Assembly (NCBI GenBank): GCA_045106815.1
Contig: JBGCFG010000024.1
Coordinates: forward strand, 62,001 to 126,000
Reading direction: 5' to 3'
Source of the DNA: JAUIAI01 sp045106815
GTDB taxonomy: Bacteria > Pseudomonadota > Gammaproteobacteria > Burkholderiales > Burkholderiaceae_E
Length of the DNA stretch: 64,000 nt
A program made the position numbers and the translations under genes. The notes below the pieces were generated by a model. That model was not told the origin of the DNA. It searched no databases and saw only the letters and a program-made list of their open reading frames with translations. Shown here piece by piece: positions 1-6,346 of this stretch (position 1 is the first letter of the stretch; each line of letters begins with the position of its first letter).

Positions 1-637
1 CCAGGAATGAAACCAGATGGGCCACTTCGTCGACCGTGCCATAGCGGCCAAGCGGAATTCTTACTCGCCGTTCGGACCGTTCGGGCAGGCTGTCGATAAA
101 CCCGGGAAGAATATTGTTCATCCGCAGATTGAACTGGGCCTGTTGGTCAGCGAAGAGCTTGGTATAAGCGCTCAGACCTGCCCGAAAAACAGCAGAGGTT
201 GGAAACATGCTTTCCGGCTCGACTGCGGCAAAGGTCGAGATGTTGACGATTGAGCCCCGTTTGACTATCTGCATCATGGGCGCGACCAGACGGGTCACCC
301 GAATGATGTTGAGCAGGTAGACCTCAAGCCCTTCTATCCATTCGTCATCGGTTAGGTCTAGCACGGGCCCTTTAGGGCCATGCCCGGCACTGTTCACGAC
401 GGCATCAATTCGCCCAAAGCGTGCCATGGTTCGATCGACGAAACGTCCAAGATCATCCGGAGACAAAGAAGACCCGGTAAACCCAAACCCGCCCAGACTA
501 TTGCCGAGCGCTTCTCCCTTGCCCGAGGAACTCATCACGGCGACGTCAAAGCCATCGGCAGCTAGTTGCTTAGCAGCAGCAGCGCCCATTCCTGAGCCGG
601 CGGCAGTTAACAGTGCTACGGGTTTAGATTCAGCCAA
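1..637 (-). CDS. SDR family oxidoreductase, C-terminus beyond window edge
   Basis: About 212 N-terminal residues of a classical short-chain dehydrogenase/reductase are visible; the C-terminus lies off the left edge. A TTG start at 637 is preferred because GGGAGG lies just upstream and no ATG occurs before the nucleotide-binding motif. The Rossmann glycine motif reads TAAGSGMGAA, followed by NSAG and a NIS strand. At the position where SDRs carry catalytic YxxxK this protein has SAVFR, so Tyr is replaced by Ser and Lys by Arg; the next segment (RAGLSAYTK) keeps the helix. From memory, a subfamily with this arrangement exists, so this is probably a natural variant and not a decayed gene. Substrate unknown. 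Confidence 0.85.
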   Translation of the reverse strand, partial: MAESKPVALLTAAGSGMGAAAAKQLAADGFDVAVMSSSGKGEALGNSLGGFGFTGSSLSPDDLGRFVDRTMARFGRIDAVVNSAGHGPKGPVLDLTDDEWIEGLEVYLLNIIRVTRLVAPMMQIVKRGSIVNISTFAAVEPESMFPTSAVFRAGLSAYTKLFADQQAQFNLRMNNILPGFIDSLPERSERRVRIPLGRYGTVDEVAHLVSFL

Positions 638-743
638 GTGGCCTCCCTCTTTAGGTTGCTTATATATTAGCGCGGCTAAAGAGTAAGCTCATAGGTGAAG
701 CGTCGCCCTCGGGAGTTGACCGGTAATTACGTTGCGTTGGGCG

Positions 744-1610
744 CTACAGGCTTCCCATCTTGCCCGATTGATAGTTCGCAACGGCCTGGTCTATATCAAT
801 CTGATTGGTCATGACAAATGGACCATGACGAACAACCGGTTCGCCGATCGGCTCACCCAGAAAAAGGGCAATGCGCGCATCAGTTTGCATGGCGCTGATT
901 TGTAATTCACCGCCCACACGATCAAACGCAACTGCCTTGCCATTGCCGAGCCGGTGACGGCCCAGCTTGACATCGCCACTGATCACAAGAATGAACTCTG
1001 TGCTGTTGGATTCAAGCGGGTATCTGAATCGACTACCTGATGGGAGTTCAATGTCGAACAAACTGACTTCGGTTGGTAGCGGCAATAGCGGTTCTATCCG
1101 CCGAGTGGTGTCTTCATAGGCGCCGAACACCAGCTTGACGATGGCCCCCTCTGCCTGTTCGATCCTCGGCATCTGCGCACTCTTGAGTTTCATGACTGAG
1201 GGTGCGCAATGCTTTTGACTCGCCGGTAGGTTCACGAACACCTGGAGCCCATGAGCGACATGGCCAGGCGTTTGCGGCACCTCGTCATGAACGATGCCTT
1301 CGCCGGAAATCATCCAGTGCAGATCCCCAGGTTCGATCATGGTGTCGTCGCCAAGCGAATCTCGGTTGTGGAATGCGGTTGCAGAGTCTTCGAATAGGTA
1401 TGTGATGGCGCTAAAACCCGCATGTGGGTGCGGGCCAAAGGTTGGCTGGCTCATCCAAAAGTGATCCACCATCAGAAAGGGGTCGATGAGTTCGTCATCT
1501 CCTCTCACGCCCAGAGCGTGAAAGCCATCCCCGTGGCGCATGTCTTGCACGATGAGCTCTTCCGCTGTGCTCGCTTGATGCATCATTATTTTGTGCTGGT
1601 CGTTTTGCAT
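744..1610 (-). CDS. Pirin family protein
   Basis: 288-residue bicupin of the pirin family. The N-terminal cupin carries HPHAGF and later GEGIVHDE, which match the two-His plus His/Glu metal site of pirins. Family members bind Fe or Ni; some oxidise quercetin and others act as redox-linked regulators, and the sequence does not say which applies. The start at 1610 (MQNDQH) is chosen over a longer in-frame extension because pirins begin shortly before this point; a second candidate ATG pair lies at 1586. Its promoter side faces the FNR-type palindrome at 1686-1699, shared with the divergent receiver gene, so it may belong to the local oxygen-responsive regulon. Confidence 0.85.
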   Translation of the reverse strand: MQNDQHKIMMHQASTAEELIVQDMRHGDGFHALGVRGDDELIDPFLMVDHFWMSQPTFGPHPHAGFSAITYLFEDSATAFHNRDSLGDDTMIEPGDLHWMISGEGIVHDEVPQTPGHVAHGLQVFVNLPASQKHCAPSVMKLKSAQMPRIEQAEGAIVKLVFGAYEDTTRRIEPLLPLPTEVSLFDIELPSGSRFRYPLESNSTEFILVISGDVKLGRHRLGNGKAVAFDRVGGELQISAMQTDARIALFLGEPIGEPVVRHGPFVMTNQIDIDQAVANYQSGKMGSL

Positions 1611-1685
1611 AAATCGTCTCAATGCGAAAGTTAACCTGCCTGATATCAATAATGGTCGAATCCCACGATCTTCTCGTAGTCTGAC

Positions 1686-1699
1686 TTGACGGGCGTCAA
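1686..1699. promoter_or_regulatory. FNR/FixK-type box (TTGAC-N4-GTCAA)
   Basis: A perfect palindrome, TTGACGGGCGTCAA, lies between the divergent pirin and receiver genes. Its centre is about 42 bp before the receiver ATG at 1735. It matches the FNR/FixK/NNR family consensus and recurs at 5500 and 9210. The FNR-type protein at 4171 carries the matching recognition helix (ETVSR). Confidence 0.7.
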
Positions 1700-1734
1700 A
1701 ATAGAACCGCAACTAAACTGTCAAACTATTGTCC

Positions 1735-2178
1735 ATGCTGTCGACATATGACCCCCCTCGCCAAAGCCTTGGTCAAATTCCGACCCGGCCGGTGGGGTTG
1801 CGAATCTTGCTGGCTGACAGCTCACCGATGTATTGCCATGCCTTGGCATCTACGCTGATGCGTCAAACGCCCGCCAATGCGGTGGAGATTGTCTGTAACC
1901 TTGAAGATCTTGAGCCAGGGATTCAGCAATGCCGTCCTAGTCTGGTGCTTCTCGATCTAGGCCTCGGCAGCCCCCTTAATGTATCGGGTCGACAAGTTCT
2001 TGAAAACATCGTTCGGCAGCCCAGGTCGCCAAAAGTCATTGTTTTGACCGAGGACCCTGCACCTCAAATGACGTCGTATGTAATGGCAGCGGGTGCCTTT
2101 GCACAATTTGATAAAGCACTTGAAGCTGAAGCGCTTATTCAAACGATCAATCAGATGGTGCAGTCTGAGGCTGCGTAA
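1735..2178 (+). CDS. Stand-alone response-regulator receiver domain protein
   Basis: 147 residues comprising essentially one REC domain and no output domain. The likely phosphoacceptor Asp is in LVLLDLG, the conserved Thr in VIVLTED and the conserved Lys in FDK. Only one acidic residue remains at the N-terminal acidic pair (LLADSS), which may weaken Mg binding. An in-frame TTG at 1729 is an alternative start. It is convergent with the histidine kinase gene and overlaps its 3' end by 32 bp, so it could be a phosphate sink or a single-domain partner of that kinase. The FNR-type box upstream suggests microaerobic induction. Confidence 0.75.
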   Translation: MLSTYDPPRQSLGQIPTRPVGLRILLADSSPMYCHALASTLMRQTPANAVEIVCNLEDLEPGIQQCRPSLVLLDLGLGSPLNVSGRQVLENIVRQPRSPKVIVLTEDPAPQMTSYVMAAGAFAQFDKALEAEALIQTINQMVQSEAA

Positions 2179-3262
2179 GCACTAGTGGCAACTGACAAAT
2201 AATCCGGGTGCCTTGTCCCGGCTCGGAGTCGATCACCATCGTGCCGCCCACGCCCGAAATCCGCTCGCGAATCCCCATCAAGCCGAGGGAACCATCTTTG
2301 TCTTCGTCTCCCGGTTTCAGGCCACAACCGTCGTCGCTGATTGATAAACGTAATCCATCGTCCGTTTGCTGTAGTTCGACCTCGCAGGTGCTTGCCTGAG
2401 CGTGCTTACAAGTGTTGTGGATTGCCTCCTGCACGATTCGAAAGATCATGATTCCGCCTTCCTGACTCACTGGTAAGTGGTCGTCTACCCGAAGCTGGCA
2501 GGCTAGGGGGAACCGGTTGCTCACTTCCTGGAGGTAGTGGTCAAGGGCAGCAACCAGACCCAGATCGTCCAGGATCTTCGGGCGCAGGCCAGTCGCCAGA
2601 CCGCGCACAGCAGCCACGGTTTCGCTGACCATATCATCCGCCTGGTCAAGCTCATCAAACAGGTCCGGACGGCTATCGGACAATTCACTCTTGACACGGG
2701 CAATGTCCATTTTGATCACTGACAGACGTTGTCCAATGTCATCATGTAGCTCGCGGGCGAGGTGCCGGTGTTCTGCTTCCCGCACTTCTAGTAATCGACT
2801 CGACAATTGTCTCAGTCTCGATTGGGCCCAATGCAGCGCGCGTTGGGCCTCAACCCGGTCGCTTATATCGCGCAATATGACGGTGTAGACGTGCTGACCG
2901 CCGATTTGACCGTGTGAAATCGACGCCTCGACTGGAAATTCGGTGCCGTCGGCCTTTAGGGCTGAGATCGCCCGGTGGCCGGCCATACGACGGGCACTGG
3001 TCCCAGCCTCGCCAAAATCCTTAACGAGTTGGCGGTGGGCCTGGCGAAAAGTCTCCGGAATGAATCTCTCTAGCCTGGACCCAATCATTTCGTGGTTGGA
3101 ATAGCCAAACAGGGCCAAAGCCGCTGGGTTGGCGTAGTCAACGATCTGGTCAGCGTTGACCGAAATGATCGAATCTGGCGTGGCATCAGCAAATTGGCTG
3201 ATCCTCAGGCGTTGTAACTCACTCGGTGGGTTCAATTGCTCCGGGTCACTCATTGCGCGCAT
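2147..3262 (-). CDS. PAS-containing sensor histidine kinase (HisKA_3/NarX-FixL-like)
   Basis: 371 residues from the ATG at 3262; the ATG at 3253 is also possible. No transmembrane segment is evident, so it is probably cytoplasmic. A PAS domain (about residues 20-135) is followed by a short coiled coil, the HisKA_3 dimerisation domain with phosphoacceptor His in ARELHDDIGQRL, and an HATPase_c domain with an N box (EAIHNTCKHA), DDGCGL and GIRER. The PAS segment PETFRQAH aligns with the FixL region that holds the haem-ligand His, and a later Arg (GHRAIS) aligns with the FixL Arg that contacts oxygen. Many non-haem PAS domains share part of this pattern, so haem binding is only a possibility. It is divergent from its probable cognate regulator at 3317. 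Confidence 0.85.
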   Translation of the reverse strand: MRAMSDPEQLNPPSELQRLRISQFADATPDSIISVNADQIVDYANPAALALFGYSNHEMIGSRLERFIPETFRQAHRQLVKDFGEAGTSARRMAGHRAISALKADGTEFPVEASISHGQIGGQHVYTVILRDISDRVEAQRALHWAQSRLRQLSSRLLEVREAEHRHLARELHDDIGQRLSVIKMDIARVKSELSDSRPDLFDELDQADDMVSETVAAVRGLATGLRPKILDDLGLVAALDHYLQEVSNRFPLACQLRVDDHLPVSQEGGIMIFRIVQEAIHNTCKHAQASTCEVELQQTDDGLRLSISDDGCGLKPGDEDKDGSLGLMGIRERISGVGGTMVIDSEPGQGTRIICQLPLVLTQPQTAPSD

Positions 3263-3316
3263 TTGCGGAGTCGATAACGAGCCAGAGTTTAAGGCAAGTT
3301 TGTCTATACTGTGCCG

Positions 3317-3979
3317 ATGATTAGAGTTCTGGTAGCCGATGATCATTCTCTGATTCGCGAGGGCTTAAAGCGAATCTTGTCTGGTACGCAAGACCTTGTC
3401 GTGTGTGGCGAAGCCGACGACGGCGCATCCGTTATCAGTGAGGTGGCCGCTCTCAAGCCCGATGCCCTGCTGCTCGATTTGTCTATGCCTGGCACCCGCG
3501 GCTTTGACTTGATCAAACGTTTGCGCACTGATCACCCACGCCTACCTATCCTGGTTTTGAGCATGCATGATGAGCAACAGTATGCAGTCCGGGCCATAAG
3601 GGCCGGCGCGTCGGGATACCTCACAAAAGAGGGTGCAAATACCCAGTTGGTGAATGCGATTCGGAAGGTTGCTCAGGGGAGACCGTACATCTCGACGGTG
3701 GTGGCAGAACAACTGGCGACTCATGCTATGCCCGGCCAATATAGTCAATTGCATGAAGAGCTAACCGATCGCGAATTGCAGGTTTTACGAATGCTTGTCC
3801 AGGGCACAACGGTTTCTCAAGTGGCTCGCTCGCTGAACCTCAGTGTCAAGACTGTGAGTACTCATAAGTCACGTGTTTTGGGTAAGTTGCATTTGAGCTC
3901 ACTCGCTGAGCTGGTCCGCTACGCACTTGAACATAACCTCGTTGAGAAGCCGGCGGCCGATGGCTTGACGGGTGCGTAG
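3317..3979 (+). CDS. NarL/FixJ-family response regulator
   Basis: 220 residues: an N-terminal receiver domain with the acidic pair ADDH, phosphoacceptor Asp in LLLDLSMPG, switch Ser in LVLSMHD and Lys in YLTKEG, then a LuxR-type helix-turn-helix starting LTDRELQVLRML and ending with VKTVSTHKSRVL. The start at ATG 3317 gives the standard N-terminus MIRVLVADD; a GTG at 3311 is possible. The gene is divergent from the PAS kinase with about 54 bp between starts, the usual arrangement of a cognate pair. The next gene downstream encodes an FNR/FixK-type regulator, so the set resembles a FixL-FixJ-FixK cascade. That role is inferred. Confidence 0.9.
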   Translation: MIRVLVADDHSLIREGLKRILSGTQDLVVCGEADDGASVISEVAALKPDALLLDLSMPGTRGFDLIKRLRTDHPRLPILVLSMHDEQQYAVRAIRAGASGYLTKEGANTQLVNAIRKVAQGRPYISTVVAEQLATHAMPGQYSQLHEELTDRELQVLRMLVQGTTVSQVARSLNLSVKTVSTHKSRVLGKLHLSSLAELVRYALEHNLVEKPAADGLTGA

Positions 3980-4046
3980 CAGGTGGCTATCACTTAGCTC
4001 AAGTGCCCCGATTCGGGTATCGGACCAACAGGAACCGTCATAGACT

Positions 4047-4064
4047 TGTAGGACTATTCCTACA
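4047..4064. promoter_or_regulatory. 7-bp-arm palindrome upstream of the FNR-type gene
   Basis: TGTAGGA-CTAT-TCCTACA is a perfect 7+4+7 inverted repeat in the 191-bp gap between the NarL/FixJ-type regulator and the FNR-type regulator. Its centre is about 115 bp before the ATG at 4171. Size and dyad symmetry suit a dimeric LuxR-type response regulator, so the protein encoded immediately upstream is a natural candidate. A shorter repeat (AGCCAT/ATGGCT, 4094-4110) lies nearer the gene. Confidence 0.5.
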
Positions 4065-4170
4065 TTTCGCGTAACTAATCTGATGCTGTTATCAGCCATT
4101 GCTGATGGCTCATGTCCGCTCAAGCGCTCAGACTGGTACTTCCAGATTTGAGATTGATGAGCGAATTGTC

Positions 4171-4989
4171 ATGAATACCAACGTACAGCTGATCAGGCCA
4201 GCCGTCCCGCAAGGTATGGGGCAGGGAAAGCGGGCTGAAAACTGGTCTAGTGACTTGAGCGAGTTGCTCAGCCGCGAACCCAGAGATGGGGTCCCGCAGT
4301 TTTTCCATCGCACACTCAAGGCCGGGCAACGGCTTGTGCATGGTGGTCAGGAATTTGAATCGCTCTACCTGGTCAACGCTGGTTGGTTTAAGACAGTGTT
4401 CGTCGATGAAAGTGGCGAAGAACAGGTTATGGGCTTTTCGGCCCGGGGCGATCTATTGGGTGCTGACGGGATTGGGTCTGCTCAGTACTTGAACGAGGTC
4501 ATCGCACTGGGCGTCGCCGACGTCGTGGTGATTCCGTTCGCGCAGCGCGGTGACTTGTCTCGGTTAAAACCTGGACTTGAGGCAGCACTGCTGCAGATCA
4601 TCAGCCGCCAAATGGTCAATAGCCAACTCGCCACGCTTGCTATCAGCACACTGCCGGCCCCGTCTCGCCTGGCCAGGTTTTTACTTAGTCATGGCGAGCG
4701 GATGGCCATGATCGGTTTCAACGAGCAAGACTTTGAACTGGCTATGAGTCGACAAGACATAGCGAGCTACCTTGGCATGACCATTGAAACGGTGAGTCGC
4801 GGATTGACCCGGTTTGCCAAGCAAGGCTTGATTAAAGTGACTCAACGCCGCATTGAGGTTTTGAATCACGCGGCAACGCAAGCACTTGCTTATCCTGCAG
4901 GTGTTTTGCCGCGGTCAGAAAAATCGGGGCATATGGTCGATCCGGTGGCTCAACTCAGCCGAGCTGCTGCCGTCCTGGTTCAACAGTAG
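4171..4989 (+). CDS. Crp/Fnr-family transcriptional regulator, cysteine-free (FixK-like)
   Basis: 272 residues: a cyclic-nucleotide-binding fold (about 45-145), dimerisation helix (about 138-165) and a winged helix-turn-helix containing SRQDIASYLGMTIETVSRGL. E206, S209 and R210 match the FNR residues that read TTGA half-sites, in agreement with the three TTGAC-N4-GTCAA boxes nearby. The protein has no cysteine at all, so it cannot hold the FNR 4Fe-4S cluster and should depend on another signal, as FixK and DNR types do. The start at 4171 (MNTNVQ) removes an unconserved in-frame extension. Its last 75 bp overlap the 3' end of the convergent hemerythrin gene. Probable activator of the cco genes. 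Confidence 0.88.
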   Translation: MNTNVQLIRPAVPQGMGQGKRAENWSSDLSELLSREPRDGVPQFFHRTLKAGQRLVHGGQEFESLYLVNAGWFKTVFVDESGEEQVMGFSARGDLLGADGIGSAQYLNEVIALGVADVVVIPFAQRGDLSRLKPGLEAALLQIISRQMVNSQLATLAISTLPAPSRLARFLLSHGERMAMIGFNEQDFELAMSRQDIASYLGMTIETVSRGLTRFAKQGLIKVTQRRIEVLNHAATQALAYPAGVLPRSEKSGHMVDPVAQLSRAAAVLVQQ

Positions 4990-5433
4990 CTTACGCGCCA
5001 AAGGTAGCATCACAGTTTCTTCGAACATAGCGTGCTGTTGATAGCGCTCCGCTAACTCGCCGCAGTCTTCTTGACTCGGCAACTCGGAGCCGCCTGCGAG
5101 CAGTGTGTTGAGCGCCTGATGGATCGTATCCCATTGCCTCTCTATTGAGCGATGCTCTCGGGTCAGTCTGTTTACCAGCGAGACGACGAGTTGTTTGTCT
5201 TCATCAGAAGCAGGCTGGGCTTGGAGTTCAACAAATAACTCGCGCTCTTCCTCGGCATGATGCTCCATGATGGCAGCATGAATGGGGTTGATAAAGTCTT
5301 CCGCATTTTTGCGCTGCTGTTCGGGCTCCATCAGGTGGCCCATCTGTGAGAAGAGATGCAGTCGAGTGAGAATGACCATCAACTCGGCATGCGAGCCGAG
5401 ATACCGTAAGGTTGGATCAATGGTTGTATTCAT
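4915..5433 (-). CDS. Hemerythrin-domain protein
   Basis: 172 residues forming a helical HHE-type domain. Likely di-iron ligands are in HAAIMEHHAEEE, LTREHRSIE and the C-terminal QQHAMFEE. Such proteins bind O2, NO or iron, or act in iron-centre repair. The start at 5433 (MNTTID) is preferred over a 16-residue in-frame extension. The promoter region contains the FNR-type box at 5500-5513, shared with the divergent TauE/SafE-like gene. The gene ends 75 bp inside the convergent FNR-type gene. Location between a FixK-like regulator and the cbb3 oxidase genes suggests a role in oxygen or NO handling; this is inferred. Confidence 0.82.
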   Translation of the reverse strand: MNTTIDPTLRYLGSHAELMVILTRLHLFSQMGHLMEPEQQRKNAEDFINPIHAAIMEHHAEEERELFVELQAQPASDEDKQLVVSLVNRLTREHRSIERQWDTIHQALNTLLAGGSELPSQEDCGELAERYQQHAMFEETVMLPLARKLLLNQDGSSSAELSHRIDHMPRFF

Positions 5434-5499
5434 ACTGTTTTTTGCGGGATAAGCGTAGTCATCGACCCTGCAAGTTAGCAATTTGGTAAGCGGTTTCGT

Positions 5500-5513
5500 T
5501 TGACCGTCGTCAA
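5500..5513. promoter_or_regulatory. FNR/FixK-type box between hemerythrin and cco accessory genes
   Basis: TTGACCGTCGTCAA is a perfect TTGAC-N4-GTCAA palindrome. A TATCCT hexamer at 5535-5540 is correctly spaced for a class II promoter with the box centred near -41. The transcript would then begin at or next to the ATG at 5547, implying a leaderless message. The box could also serve the divergent hemerythrin gene. Confidence 0.7.
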
Positions 5514-5546
5514 GCCGGCCTCAAGTTACCCCTCTATCCTTAGCGC

Positions 5547-6344
5547 ATGACGATTTTTGCGGTTTTCCTGCTTGGCCTGCTCGGTGGGCTGCACTGCGCC
5601 GGGATGTGCGGTGGCTTCGTGGCGGCAATGACATTCAGGCCGCCAATGCCTCAGTCACCCCCGGCTACCGGTGTCATCAACATTCAAGCCGTGGCAATGG
5701 GCAATACGGCAACGACCACGCAGTCGACCGCTGTGACCGCAACAGGGCCCGATACCCGGCCACTTTTTATCAATGCGGGTCGAATTCTCTCCTACACCAT
5801 GATTGGCGCCGCCGCCGGCGCTGCTGGCTCTACCGCGTGGGTGCTTGAGAATGTCTTACCCGTTCAGCGAAGCCTGTTCTTTCTAAGCAGTGCTTTGATG
5901 CTGTTGATTGGCGTTTGGCTCCTTGGGCTTCGCCAGCCGCTCGTATTCGCAGAGCGGATCGGCCAACGATTTTGGCGGCATCTGCAACCTTTTGCTGCCC
6001 GTAGATTCAATGCTCGTCGACCCGGCGAGTTGCTGATGGCCGGTGCTGTCTGGGGGTTTGTACCCTGCGGTATGGTTTACATGGTCTTGCTTGCTGCGTT
6101 GAGTGCCGGCAATCCGCTCGATGGGGCAATGTTGATGGCCGCGTTTGGATTGGGCACGCTGCCCAATCTGCTGCTTATCGGTGCCGGCTCACAGTGGCTT
6201 AGCCGGCTAGGCGGCGCCACCGGTATTCGCCGCGTCATTGCATCGATCATTATTGTGCTTGGGTTTGTTGGGCTCTTTCGGGCCTTGAGTGCGCAGCCCT
6301 TGGATCCTTCGATTTTTTGCGTTGTGCCTGGCGGTCTCTTGTAA
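5547..6344 (+). CDS. Sulfite exporter TauE/SafE-like (COG2836) membrane protein
   Basis: 265-residue polytopic membrane protein with about six predicted helices. The first helix carries LHCAGMCGG, a Cys/Met motif typical of the COG2836 branch found beside cbb3 oxidase genes. It is followed by a Pro/Thr-rich loop (about 30-70) and a later helix with WGFVPCGMVY. Neighbourhood suggests a part in copper delivery or oxidase assembly, but I know of no defined activity for this branch. The stop is two bases before the ccoI start. The box at 5500 with TATCCT at 5535 places the predicted transcription start at this start codon. Confidence 0.8.
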   Translation: MTIFAVFLLGLLGGLHCAGMCGGFVAAMTFRPPMPQSPPATGVINIQAVAMGNTATTTQSTAVTATGPDTRPLFINAGRILSYTMIGAAAGAAGSTAWVLENVLPVQRSLFFLSSALMLLIGVWLLGLRQPLVFAERIGQRFWRHLQPFAARRFNARRPGELLMAGAVWGFVPCGMVYMVLLAALSAGNPLDGAMLMAAFGLGTLPNLLLIGAGSQWLSRLGGATGIRRVIASIIIVLGFVGLFRALSAQPLDPSIFCVVPGGLL

Positions 6345-6346
6345 AG

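Noticed and set aside
1640..1670. tRNA T-arm-like sequence GGTCGAATCCC
   Set aside because: No acceptor, D or anticodon arm pairs with it; no tRNA gene was found in the window.
4171..4989. Classical FNR with a 4Fe-4S cluster
   Set aside because: The protein has no cysteine in any frame extension, so the cluster cannot form.
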